From: Cordylochernes scorpioides
Taxonomy: Eukaryota > Arthropoda > Arachnida > Pseudoscorpiones > Chernetidae
Assembly (NCBI GenBank): GCA_030710605.1
Contig: CP092879.1
Span: forward strand, 79,771,853-79,835,852
Reading direction: 5' to 3'
Length of the DNA: 64,000 nucleotides
Positions 52,966-64,000 of this stretch are shown piece after piece; positions within the stretch are counted from its first letter, which is position 1, and the number at the start of each line of letters is the position of its first letter. A model generated the notes under the pieces. That model had not been told where the DNA came from. It worked only from the letters and a program-made list of their open reading frames with translations, and did not search any database. The translations under genes and the position numbers were made by a program.

Positions 52966-54162
52966 TTATTTGCTAAATCCAGCTGGAGGGCAAGTCTTCA
53001 GCAAGTCGGTGAGGACGGGCGGGTAGAGAGCCATGACCTTGAACCTCGACCCCATCTTGTCCTCATCCACTAGCTGGTGGTAGCCGGAGATCAGCTGCTC
53101 CCTGGAATCCTGCGGGGCGTTCCGCAGCAACCGCTCAAGCCGTAGCTGGATCCCCATATTCTTTAAGAAGGAAGATTGGGTCACTGGGCCATAAACCAGG
53201 GCGTGGTCCGCAACGCACTTGGTCAAATACTTGAAATCCACATCCGCTGTCAGGTCACATGTCCCTGGGTTGACAAGAGGATCTGCCAGCTTGTGTCTGC
53301 GGAAGGCTCGGAAAGTGTCTTCCTTTGTGCCTTGGTGGCCATAGTCAATGATCAGGGCAAGTCCTCCTTTTTCTTTTATCCTAGCAGCCATCTTCTGCAC
53401 CATAACCCCACCTTCTGTGCAGATCTCGACATGATTTCTTGATTCGTCTTTATCTATTAACCTTCTCTTTAACGTCTTGAAGAGCACATACCTAAACCTA
53501 TCTAGGTTATCAACATCAACTAACATTTCATACCATTCTCCATCTTGTTTATGAAACTTATTAATTGGTAATGCATCAAAAAATTCATTTGCAACTATAA
53601 ATGAAAATGCTTTAGGAACTTCATCAAGGGATGAATACCACTTTATAGGAACTTTGTACTTGCTAAGTTCCAATCGCCTGTTATAGCCTAGTTTCCTTTT
53701 CTGTTCTTTTCTCAACTTTTCACTAACTTCTACTATATGAACTGAAATATTATTTTCATAATCTGGAACTTTTTTAAAAACACGAAGCATATCATCCATT
53801 AATGTCCCTCTTCCTGCACCCAATTCAATTACCTGCAAAGGCTTTGGTTGCCCAATTTTATTCCATTCATTAAGAAACCAAACTCCCACCAATTCTCCAA
53901 ACATTTGGGACACTTCTGGGGAGGTTGTAAAGTCTCCTTTTTCACCAATTGAATCTTGAGTGATGTAATAACCTCCCCTGGGATTTGTTAATGCTTCTTT
54001 TGTATATTCATCTACACTTATTGGTCCAGTCGTTTTAATTTTTGAAATAATATATTTATTCAACCACATAGACTCATCTCTATTGGCTGCATGGAAAGTT
54101 CGCCTATAAGAGTTAATACATAATTGTTTAGCTAAACGTGAAAAAAATTTAAAATTATACAT
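52966..54162 (-). CDS. NDUFAF7: NDUFAF7, mitochondrial complex I assembly methyltransferase
   Basis: A single uninterrupted frame of 398 residues, slightly shorter than vertebrate proteins. A basic N-terminus (MYNFKFFSRLAKQ...YRRTF) fits a mitochondrial presequence. The MidA/DUF185 fold is clear: GPISVDEYTKEAL (46-58), GDFTTSPEVSQMFGELVGVW (76-95), SAM-binding IELGAGRGTLM (112-122), VHIVEVSEKLRKEQ (141-154), IVANEFFDALPI (189-200), LIIDYGHQG (270-278) and DLTADVDF (303-310). Family knowledge: it dimethylates an arginine of NDUFS2 in the matrix, needed early in complex I assembly. Vertebrate orthologues have many introns; here none. The first about 237 codons are AT-rich and the remainder GC-rich, with a sharp change near 53450. 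The frame is intact with all motifs, so probably functional. Confidence 0.94.
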   Translation of the reverse strand: MYNFKFFSRLAKQLCINSYRRTFHAANRDESMWLNKYIISKIKTTGPISVDEYTKEALTNPRGGYYITQDSIGEKGDFTTSPEVSQMFGELVGVWFLNEWNKIGQPKPLQVIELGAGRGTLMDDMLRVFKKVPDYENNISVHIVEVSEKLRKEQKRKLGYNRRLELSKYKVPIKWYSSLDEVPKAFSFIVANEFFDALPINKFHKQDGEWYEMLVDVDNLDRFRYVLFKTLKRRLIDKDESRNHVEICTEGGVMVQKMAARIKEKGGLALIIDYGHQGTKEDTFRAFRRHKLADPLVNPGTCDLTADVDFKYLTKCVADHALVYGPVTQSSFLKNMGIQLRLERLLRNAPQDSREQLISGYHQLVDEDKMGSRFKVMALYPPVLTDLLKTCPPAGFSK

Positions 54163-54399
54163 ATTAGCTAAATTTAAATAAATATTTAGAAAATATCACC
54201 TACTTGTTACTAAACCTGGCGAAAGGCTCCGGGTTGAAATTTTATTATTGTTTTAAATTGATTTTTATTGAAATATTTTATTTTTAATCTGTTTTTATAA
54301 AAACAATAAATTAATATTTGTCGCATACCTTGAGATGTTTGCATAATATTATTTTATTTTGTATATCTTTACATTTTGTTTCTTTTAAAAGGATGGTGG

Positions 54400-54550
54400 A
54401 TTTGCATGTCCGCGAGAAGCGCGATATATATATATAGGTGAAAAAAGTAATAAAATTAGTTTCTTTTGCCTTAAATCTTCTCTTGTCTCGTAAAACTCGT
54501 TCTTTTTAAGTAAAACATTACAAAATGGCGCAGCCGGCAGGATGATCTCG
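54400..54550 (+). mobile_element. LTR end and primer-binding-site relic
   Basis: A TATA-like run (gatatatatatatagg, 54421-54437), AATAAA at about 54450, a T-rich tail ending acattaca, and then aaatggcgcagccggcagga at 54523. This order (promoter, poly(A) signal, U5, primer-binding-site-like TGGCGCAGCCGG) suggests the end of a Gypsy-type 5' LTR. The remainder of that element is not identifiable; the LARD inserts about 125 bp downstream. Confidence 0.4.
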
Positions 54551-54678
54551 ACAGAGCTTGTAGTAACTAGCTGTGTTAAAGCCCAATTAAAAACTTTCAA
54601 TTTACTAACTAACAAATCCATTAACAGTCTTAAGTAAGGAAGGTTATGGATAATCTATTAAGTGAAAATATATCAGAG

Positions 54679-56269
54679 TGTTGGGGCACGTTTTTTGTAA
54701 CCATACCCCAACAGAAGGCGTATGTATAATCAAATCAAATGGATACATGGCTTCCCTCCCACATAGACTTACAGACCATTTTTTTTGCCCAGAAACTTAG
54801 ACACTTGGTGACACCAGACTTCCATGCCGAAAGCTGATTCCTGGTAAAGAAGAAGACATCCAGAGACATCCGAGCTGGAAACTGTTGTTTCATATGTACA
54901 TATATTCCCCTCACCAAAAATTTAGGTAAAGGTGACCAGAAAAAAAAAAAAAAAAAAAAAAAAAAGGAGAAAAATGGAGAAGGAAGATCTCTAAAGACTG
55001 AAACTTATAAAATATCCTTCCAGAGAAAGGAAAGCATCACATTACAGTCCAGGTAAAAAGGGCCTGGGTCAATTTTAGCCAAGACGGGGGGGCGATATAT
55101 ATACCATCCCGAGAAAAAGGGAGGATTATATTTCAACCCATGTGGAAAGAGAGGGGGGGCTGGCGTCTGAAATTTTACACTATCGTCGTAGCTGTTGTTC
55201 TCTTTAGATTTTCTTGTTTTGGTAATACTATATATTCTATTTTGATGGAAGAGGCCTGGAGTCTGAAATCTTACACTAGTGCGTTCTATTTTGATGAGGC
55301 CTGGGGCGTCTATGAAATTGATACTGGAGCCGTTGGCCATTTTGATTGGTGTTGTTTTCGGCGAATGAAAATGGAGAGAGAGATGAATAAAAGGAGGTTC
55401 TTTGCCAAAAGGCAAAATTCGATCGGAGTCGCTCAGTGAAAGGACAGTCTGTAGACAGGAGACCTTTGCCGGCACTTTCGAGAAAGGTAAGCCATTTGTC
55501 ATTATGACTTAGCGCCCCCCCCCTTTTTTGTGTAGTAGCCAACCTAGATTTCGCATGGGCCCTAAAGGGCTATAAAGTAACTTCAGGTCACCTCTATCTA
55601 AATTTTACTATGTAAATAGCATATCTCGTCAGTATAGACATGTTCCCAAATTTTAAGATATTTAAATAAATATCTAGAGAAATTTTCTTGTCTCCTCTGT
55701 TACCTATTTCATACATAATTTGTCTTAGGGTGCTATTCCAACTGTTTAAATAAAATGTTGTATGTTTATTACCTATTTGAAGGGAATGTTACTAATAATC
55801 AAGTCTCCCATAAATTACCGGCCACATACATTGCCGCGAGTGTCTGTGTTTCAGTGTTTTATAGATTGCCCAATTTAATAACGATTTCGTGGGTTGTCAG
55901 ATGAAGTTGTATAATAGTGTCGCGGTTGTTTCCATCTTTAGACCACTGTACTGACAATATTATATGCTCAATCCTTGCTTTAGCCCAACTCTTAATCAAT
56001 TACAGAGTTTTTTTTCCCTTTTTCTTTTTTATTTATTTTATTTATCCTATTTGCACAAATTGTATTACATGTGATGATGTAAAGACATATGCCGATAGTG
56101 CATCACTGACAGCTGTGCTGCTATTATACAACATTAAGGTCTTGCTGCGGGTTATATACATGGGGTTGTTGGCCTAAATTGCTATATATATATATACTTA
56201 AGTAAGGAAACTTTAATAAGTCACATCGTGTATCCTCCCTTTTCAACTATCCAAACCGGGAACCCATCA
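54679..56269 (+). repeat. 5' LTR of LARD-like element
   Basis: Starts TGTTGGGGCACG and ends AACCGGGAACCCATCA. The first 36 bp form an inverted repeat (tgttgggg...ccccaaca). Inverted copy of 13188-14799. Confidence 0.9.
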
Positions 56270-58162
56270 ATGTCGCCCGCCGCGGGGCTCGAATTTAGTA
56301 TATGTTTCTTCCCCTATACTTTAGAAATATATACCTAATGAAAAGCCATACTATTTTTAAGTATTGGTGAAGTAGTCCACGCATCCTGAGATTAACAGTC
56401 TATTATAAATCGTGAATTTTAATTTACGCTTTCCGTTTCACTGGCATTTTATCAGGCAATGAAAGTTATGTTGAGGCGGTGTATACCGCATCTCTCGCCG
56501 CTGTCTTTTACGATTCACATTGTTTGTGGCAAAAACCTTAATATTATCATTGATTTCTGATATCAAAGTAAAACGTCTATGGGGATGAGTATCTTTTATT
56601 CTGGTCTTCTCGAGCTTTCGAGCTTGTCCGCCCTTCTACAGGAGAAACATATACAATATATCAAGAAAATATGACGTCGCCTGATGCTAAAACTATTATG
56701 ATTCTATGTACATATATATATATACATTAGAAAGTTTTGCATATTATTTGTTTTCTTAAGACATATTTTTTTGGATTAAGGTATTACACATATTCTACTA
56801 TTGTTTGCTATATTCTATGAATTATCTTATAGGTTAGAAATTCTATTATTTAAGTAGTTTTATAATAGTTATTGGCTATTACATATAAGTTACTTATATT
56901 ATTGTTGATATTATTAGCTGGTACTAGGATATATTGTGTTATATGTTTCGGGCAAATCTATTTCTATTAATGCTATTGTGTTTTCTGAATAATAGAGAAT
57001 CAATTATAAGCCTTTGATATTTGCTGTTTATGTTATTGTAATGTATTCTAGGTTCTCCTAATGCGAAAGTGTGACCTGTTCCTTTGCAGTATTGGAAAAT
57101 TAGAGACCTATTGTCTTGATTAATAACGTTGCGTCTATTGCAACCGACCTTTTTTTTTTTTTCATGATGCCGCCAACTGCATATGATCTTAAATATCCTG
57201 TATACACTCTGACAAGGGAAGGTTATCCTGAATTGACAAATGTACAATTTTTGTCTATAGTAGAGATTTCCAAGATTCTATTTCTGAAACATTTTTTTTT
57301 TTTGGATGAAGACAAATAAAACCATCTTGATAGTATTGAATTTTACAGTAAATACATTTGCCAGCAGAAGGCATGATGAGATTACATGAAATTTAAACCA
57401 GTTATATGCTTAGTATGTTCCTTCAGTTGTAATTTGACACCGTCTTGAAATAAAGAAATTGGACGGTGCGCTATATCTTGATGCTGGATATTTCTGTGTC
57501 AGAAAGGTGTAGTTATTCTGTTTAATGAGAATTCCAATAATTATCGAAATTTAGCAGATTATCATTGGGGATTTGAACAACTGTCTTGAAAATTTTTGAA
57601 CAGCCCGAGTAGATAGAAGAGTCCTAGAGTTAGAGTGGAGAATTAGTAGTACAGACTGACCACTCGACGCAGATAACTCTAGGGAACAATTACTGTGTTA
57701 ATCCGCCGTAGACAAGAAGAACATTGATTCTCAGGATACTCGATAGGCAGAATTTTGAGAATTGATAAAGTCATAGTTAAAGTTTACACAGGCATGTGGG
57801 AGTAAAGACAGTGATTTAAAGAGGCAGCCTTGTGTCTTAAATACTTTTAGTGGAAGCAGATGCCACTGCAAATATTCAGGTCTAATAATTTCCAAATTTG
57901 AAGTCATGCATGACGGGTTAGCACGGGATTGACGCCTGGACGGGTTTCCACTGGGATTAATCGAGCTTGCGAAAGAACTAGAAGAAGTGTGACATGTCAC
58001 GCCACTGTACTAAATTAATAATTGAGAAGATTTATGTTGAGCCAACTGAAATTAGTAAAGAATTAAGAGATTAAGGTCTTATTCTTTGAGTTTTACACTA
58101 ATTTCAATTACGCGATATGGACGGCGTTATAAGTTGGGTGGAAATGATTCGGCCGCAATGGG

Positions 58163-58387
58163 ATGGTCTCCTGGAGATGGTACGATCAAATAATACTTAT
58201 TGAATGCCGGGCGGGATCGCATAAAGCATTAAACGATATCGAGAAATGCTTAAAGAAACACCCTAGAAGATTGGGGATCGACAAAATGACGACATGGAAA
58301 ATGCTCAACATTGTACATTGGCAGCAAAATGATATCTTGCTATTGTATGGACGACCACTCCTTCCTGAAATGTGCAGCGGATGTTAG
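58163..58387 (+). CDS. Unrecognised short ORF in LARD interior
   Basis: 74 codons; the segment IECRAGSHKALNDIEKCLKK, then RRLGIDKMTTWKML, has protein-like composition. An upstream frame (from 58118, MDGVISWVEMIRPQWDGLLE) would adjoin it after a one-base shift. It could be a relic of a lost coding region. No family recognised. Confidence 0.2.
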   Translation: MVSWRWYDQIILIECRAGSHKALNDIEKCLKKHPRRLGIDKMTTWKMLNIVHWQQNDILLLYGRPLLPEMCSGC

Positions 58388-59039
58388 TCCCAGAATTAGG
58401 TCCTTTGAGGCGACACTTTCCTTTGCAGATGACATAAAGACGCATGACAAAACAGCACACGAGCATTTAAACTAGCTTCAATTCCTGCCATTAATTAATT
58501 TAGTTGACCAATAGCTATAGAACCGCTGGAGACCTCCATACCCTGTGTGAATATTTTAGTGAGAAATGAGCGATTCAATTCCATGAGCCATGAGGTATCC
58601 TGTAAGATCAGAGATGTACCCCATTCAAATTTTTTTATAGTAGCCAGTGCGAGATATTTCCAGAATGTTTTTTTTTTTTTAACTGTCATATAATTCGGAA
58701 ACTAGAAAACTACACTATTTTGATACAGTTTACATCTAGCATCCATGTGAACTCAATATGACTATTGAACGTAGATTGAAGATTAATGAGCGAGCCAACC
58801 TAGAGAGAACGAGTTTAATAGGCTTACAATCAATAGTTGAAGCAAACTATTCGCACAAATTTGTTATGTTCTCTCTCTAAATGATCTATGACATTATAGG
58901 TTTTCTTAACAAGGTAACTACCCCGCCGAGTGTATATGGAGTTATAAAGCTTAAAGGTCATAGGCTGTTGGAATAATATTACACTAGTAATAATTAATAG
59001 TTCAAAATTAAGAGTGATAATAGATCGGGATCCAGATCC

Positions 59040-59420
59040 CGATGACGGGTTTCGAGGAAACACCAGAGGGATGAAAAGGCAGTGAAATGTGTAGAAAATG
59101 ATGGAAGAGAGATGAGAGAGAGGTGATGAAAGAGGTGTTGAAAGTAATGGAAGGGCGATGAAATATGAAGAAAAAGGCGTTGAACTGTGCTATAAGGTGA
59201 TGAATAAGAGATGAAATGTGTTGAAGGCGTTGAAGAGAGATGCGATGGAAGTAAGTTGAAAGGCGTTGAGGATGATGAAGGATGATGAAAGAGTGAGAAA
59301 GCGTTGAATGTTGATGAGGAAGAGATAGAAAGATGCAGAAAGATGTTGAAAGAGAAAGAATTGGAAAGGGTTGGATAAAGAGTTTTGTAAATAGTAGATA
59401 AAGGTTGATAGAAGAAAGTA
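59040..59420 (+). repeat. Purine-rich, GA-repetitive tract
   Basis: About 380 bp in which the plus strand is almost devoid of C and dominated by phrases like gatgaaagaggtgttgaaag and agatgagagagaggtgatga. The minus-strand ORFs here (Ser/Leu/Phe-rich) reflect this bias. Too irregular for a fixed period. Confidence 0.7.
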
Positions 59421-61531
59421 CATTTAATGTATAAAGCGTAGCTGTCGACCGCAGTATCGCCTCGATAGAACTATTTCTTTTAAAATAAGACATATTATGC
59501 ACTGGGGGTTTGTGTAAGCTGATTTACATAAGTTTCAGCGATTGTATACACTATTTAATATAGATAGGTCTTTATTAATTACAATATTAGGTTATATATT
59601 AAATAGCAAATAGGTCTTAGTGTTATGGTGAACTTTAAACAGTTTGCAGTTTTTTTTTTTTAACATGTGTTCTAGTGCTAAGTGTTGAAAGGAGCTTTAA
59701 CACCATGTTTCAGGGTTTGTGTGTTATTTGTCTCAACCTTGTCTTTGTGCAGAATACCGTCTCACAACCTTACTGTAGTGTTTGTTGCCACCTTTAAAGA
59801 TCTTCACAATTTGTTTTAATATTAGTGTGTCATTTAGAGAAAATTGTCACAACCTTATCCTTGTATAGAACACCATTTTACACCGTTTTATTTAATAAGT
59901 TATATGAGAGATTTTAGATATAGTATAAGAGTTACTATTTACATGAGCCAAATCGACCCAACAGTTAGAGCAAGAGGGGGGGAACTCAGATATTTCCTCC
60001 TTTCACGTAACGCGACTGTTCACCCCGACCGGTCGTGCCAGATGAGAGGGAAATTGACAGAGTTAGTGTGAACAGTTTAACTTTACGCAGGTCTACAAGG
60101 GTAAAAAGGCCCACACAGTGTAAATTCTGCTTAGACTGTCGCCACTAACTAGGATTTTGGAGTGTGTACGGAGAATCAGCTCGATAGAATGAGAAGTTTA
60201 GAGATTTCAACCTTTTTTTTTTTTCATTTAAAAACCTTTTTTTTTTTTAAAGTAGAACTTCATTAGGATTCCTTTTTTTTTCTATACAAACTATTTCTTG
60301 TTAAAACCCGAGTTTCAAAGACCAGTGAGAATAATGTATACCATTGTGAATTAACTATTTAGTGTAAATCTGAAATTTTAGTTATTATCAGGAGTAATAG
60401 GTGAAGGAAGGTGTAGGAAATCACAACTTAGAGGGGGGCTATGTCTAAAACAACAAACCTAATAGGCATCCTATGGCTTGTGTTGGGTAATTCAGAAACC
60501 CTATAATCCCTGGCCTTCAGGTAGTAGCTTTGAAATAGGTTTCTAATGAGGACATGAAAGGTCAATCTCTCAGAGTAAAGTTGCGAAGTATAGGGACCCT
60601 AAGCCAGGGGTAGAAGTAAAATAGACCCAGACTGTAGTTGATCCTTGAAAAGCACTTGAGAATGTTAGAGTTGGGTAGTGAATCATAAACCCTATAAATC
60701 CATCTTTCAATAGAGTGTTGAGGTCGGACTACTGCAAAGGGGACAGACGCACGAGGAAGTAAGAAGAAAGTGACTTCACCCACGGTGGCTAAGGGAGTGA
60801 CTCAATCCGCTTTTATGAGGTGTCACGTTTAATGGTTCTTTAATCGCCCTTATATTCTGTGTGTGTCTTCATAGAATTGTCGTGAATAGTCGCTTAGTGT
60901 CAAGGCAAGGGCAGTTTTGAAATTACATTTTTTAAAGATAGGTTAGCTTCCAGATTATTTAGAATTGTTAACAATTATTGTTAACAATCATTTATTGAGT
61001 ATAAAGTATTAGTATATATAGAGCTTGTACAGAGGCATTTCTTTTGAGTAACCTAGGGCTTTAGTTCCCAATTTGTTTTAATTTTATTATTTTATTTGAT
61101 TTCACATTTTGTCCTGGAAGATTTTCATTATTGTTAAGGCCCATTAATAATGATATTATAGTATTTTGGTTTTTATGATAGAGTCTAACTCTAGTTTGAA
61201 TGCGATCGTGAATGAGAGAGTGAATGTAATGATCAATGAATGCGACCACAAAGTTAAAGTCTAACATACTGTTAATCCAAAGATACATTAGAATAGGGTT
61301 AAGGATTTCAATAGGATCGATTTTTATTTTATTTTATTTTTTATTTCGAATTTTGTTAAGACCGAGAAGCCTCAAACAGGACAACTACAACTCTATCTAG
61401 TTAGAAAATATTCGCTCCCTTTTGTTAGGTCCCTCGTTAGGGGGTATAATTTCCCTTTGATTTTCTTTTATCTTAGTTTAGCTTGAATTCTAAGGATTGT
61501 GGATAAATGATCCCTATCCCGACCCTCAGAC

Positions 61532-61759
61532 TTGGAGATAGTGGGAGGCAGGGATCAAGCCGACAGCCCACTCACCTCCTCCTCGCAAGAGGAAGCGAAG
61601 AGGTATAGATTGAATTTTATGCAGGATGGGGGATTTGTTTTAGCCATGCCGTATAGCCTGGGGTATAACGGCGCGACCTTGGGTAACCGATCTGACACCG
61701 TAGTTTCGACGCTTTTAGCGTGGCTGGAGCGAGGGTGTTCCAGACGGGAGGTCCTGTAA
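61532..61759 (+). CDS. Unrecognised short ORF in LARD interior
   Basis: 75 codons in a GC-richer patch: starts MEIVGGRDQADSPLTSSSQE and contains MPYSLGYNGATLGNRSDTVV. The opposite strand is also open (97 codons), which weakens the case. No family recognised. Confidence 0.2.
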   Translation: MEIVGGRDQADSPLTSSSQEEAKRYRLNFMQDGGFVLAMPYSLGYNGATLGNRSDTVVSTLLAWLERGCSRREVL

Positions 61760-63807
61760 GATTGGCATGTAGGCAGAGATTGCCCAGTTATTCTAGACGA
61801 AGTGTTCCCGTCTATTGAATTTTTTTTGGTACCAGTTTGATCCCCCATAGCTAGCGGAAGTTTCTTCTAATAAAGGATTCGCCCTGCCATACGTTTTGTT
61901 GGAATGAATTCGAGCATAAGACCGATTCGAGAGACAGAATAAGTAATTATTAGGACCTTCAACGAGTTTAGACTCGTTCCATGTTAGGATAAGATTTTAA
62001 AGTATTAGTTAACTATAAGGACCGCGAACGAGACACCAGAACGAGCCAATGAGTCAAAGTTTTAGAAGTGTTGTATTGAGGACAGTAGGATTAAGAGCAG
62101 TTATACAAGGAGTAGAATTCTGAAGGAATTAGTAAAAGAACCAAAATTTCAGATTGATAAAAATTCAAACCTATAAGATGTAGATTTATAGGATTCAGGT
62201 CAATGAATAGAGAGTATATTAGTAGACGAAAGTAATATGGATTTCTTGGAAGGGGGAGGTAGCTGAACTGTACACACCCCAGAGACAAGGTAAACGGAGT
62301 CACAAACAAAATAGTAGAAATTGATTAGTCGCTCTGCCAAAACAGAAAAATTCTCTTCATACGGTTGTCACCCTAGATTTAAATGGACTGTGTAGTTTAA
62401 TAGAGGTCTGGGCTATGCTCCATTTGACCAAGATTCTAAATGACGTTCCCATTTGGGTTGAGAGAGTATTGTAATTAGAGGAATCTAACACACAAGAGAG
62501 AACCCACCCTCCAGTAGGATCGGGATAGACGAATATTACCCAGTGACCAACTCGTGATTCCAGACTGAATAAGATTGAAAAACTTAACTGAGATACTAAA
62601 CCTTGAACCTTCAGCGCACAAATATATATAATGTGTTTTCATTTTCTAATTGAATATGTTATTATTTTATATCATATATATTATATTATAATCATATGCT
62701 ATTCATTTCAACAATTTTATTTCCTTTGATATTCATGATATTAGTAATATTTACCGGCCATGTTGCGATTTTTTTTAACATGTTGTCATGGCTTATTCTT
62801 CCCTCAAGGTATGATCTATTTTATCCTTATTGTCTTTTATCCGCCTTACTTGTATAAGTATATATATTTTGTCATCATATATAATTTTGTAAGTAGTTTT
62901 TCTTTTGTCATCTATCATGGGATGATTTTTATCACTTATATCTTAACATATTTAATCACTATCTACATGATATGTTTTTTTTCTTCAATATATATGTTAT
63001 ACTCATCATATAACATGGAAGGATTCATTTTATCATTACATATTTCGTGCCTTATTTAATGATTACTTACATAATTTGTTTTCTGTAATTTTTATTTAGC
63101 AAAAGTCATCATGTCATAGGCTAATCATTATGTATCAAGATATTTCTTTCAGCTAACTATAATTATCCTTTCCTTTGATTGTATATGTATAACTATACCA
63201 CACGAATGTCTTGATTGGTACTTAAATAAAGATGCTGGCATGTTTTAGGAGTTGGACTAGTCAGTTATTTCTAAACGACTCCTTGGCGCCCAAATTTTTA
63301 TATATAATATGTAATAGGGAAATGTTCTAACTGTATTGTTAGCAGAAAGAAGGTAGCAATGAATCCAGCACCACAAGAGGCAAGGATGGGGTTGAGAGGA
63401 CTTACCACTAGGAAGGCCTACTCCTCAAGACCAAAGAAGAAAGTGGAAGGGTGGTATATATACCCATGAATGGTAAGACAGATGACCTTGCTTACTTCCA
63501 TACATATGATATGACTGTCCCCAATGACCTATTTTGATAACAGTGTTCTGACAGAATAATAGCACATAAAAAACCCTTTGCCAGGATGCGCAATGCCCAC
63601 TAATGTTCGGAATAATAAACATCTAGAATGGCATACCATCATTTTGACTAGCCTTACCTTCCCTATAGGTTTCGGTACATCTGGCTTCACCTAGTAATGG
63701 AAAATGCATTTTGCTAGAAATGGGCCTGCTTTCATAGTAACTGATGAAAGGCAGATGAATAATGAATAGCACAAACGCATTTGTCCATTACTTGGCAGGG
63801 GGAGGAT

Positions 63808-64000
63808 TGTTGGGGCACGTTTTTTGTAACCATACCCCAACAGAAGGCGTATGTATAATCAAATCAAATGGATACATGGCTTCCCTCCCACATAGACTTA
63901 CAGACCATTTTTTTTTGCCCAGAAACTTAGACACTTGGTGACACCAGACTTCCATGCCGAAAGCTGATTCCTGGTAAAGAAGAAGACATCCAGAGACATC
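63808..64000 (+). repeat. 3' LTR of LARD-like element (cut by window end)
   Basis: First 193 bp of the LTR, directly after the polypurine tract. Confidence 0.9.

Larger units (their letters stand above)
56270..63807 (+). other. Interior of LARD-like element
   Basis: 7.5 kb, AT-rich with some GC-richer patches. Small open stretches are listed separately; a purine-rich tract lies at 59040-59420. No RNA gene recognised. Confidence 0.7.
54679..64000 (+). mobile_element. Large LTR element with non-coding interior (LARD-like)
   Basis: 5' LTR 54679-56269 (1591 bp). The 3' LTR starts at 63808 and is cut by the window end; its visible 193 bp match the 5' LTR except for the length of a T-run. After the 5' LTR comes tgtcgcccgccgcggggctc, in the position and form of a Gypsy primer-binding region. 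A polypurine tract ggcagggggagga (63795-63807) precedes the 3' LTR. The 7.5-kb interior has no gag, protease, RT or integrase motif in any frame I could read, with stops throughout. Near-identical LTRs mean a recent insertion, so decay alone does not easily explain the lack of coding; it fits a large retrotransposon derivative moved by another element's enzymes. The solo LTR at 13188-14799 belongs to the same family. Confidence 0.85.

Overview
The window is eukaryotic nuclear DNA, most likely from an arthropod (an insect is plausible; I cannot name the species). The evidence is spliced genes with GT-AG introns, AT-rich non-coding DNA, BEL/Pao and Copia LTR retrotransposons of animal type, insect-like Helitrons (TCTATATATATAAAA starts, hairpin plus CTAG ends), tRNA-derived SINEs, foldback MITEs and several satellite arrays. 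There are no operons, bacterial signals or CRISPR arrays.

Three host genes can be read with confidence. SET, the histone chaperone and PP2A inhibitor, is on + in three coding exons (20865-24384). NUBP2, a cytosolic Fe-S assembly P-loop ATPase, is on - in at least seven coding exons (48735 down to 39558). NDUFAF7, a mitochondrial complex I assembly methyltransferase, is on - as one uninterrupted reading frame (54162-52966). SET and NUBP2 converge on a block of transposons. Two weaker exon candidates are on -: 1499-1583 (MDM1-like motif) and 12480-12718 (possible first exon).

Layout. 1-10.8 kb: four tandem arrays (22-, 31-, 61- and 60-bp units) with SINEs, MITEs and a Helitron relic. 13.2-14.8 kb: a solo LTR. 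17-19.1 kb: MITEs and an LTR-like promoter region. 20.7-25 kb: SET. 25-31 kb: foldback repeats, a 5'-truncated non-LTR element with a 15-bp target duplication, and four Helitron copies sitting at one target position in repeated foldback sequence. 31.2-39.4 kb: a BEL element without reverse transcriptase, containing a second BEL insertion (31937-37010) whose long ORF also lacks RT and most of integrase. 39.5-48.8 kb: NUBP2, whose last intron is a minisatellite built from its own splice donor and is split by a nearly intact Copia (39980-44663). 48.8-54.2 kb: foldback repeats, then NDUFAF7. 54.7 kb to the window end: a large LTR element with 1.6-kb LTRs and a 7.5-kb interior without recognisable coding (LARD-like), whose LTR family also made the solo LTR.

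The strongest leads are: (1) the NUBP2 intron minisatellite, which repeats the exon end and a GT donor in a frame-preserving 123-bp unit; (2) the inner BEL, where RT and integrase core are replaced in frame by Ser/Lys- and acidic-rich segments; (3) the Helitrons repeatedly placed at one site of a foldback repeat; (4) NDUFAF7, intronless with a sharp internal composition change.
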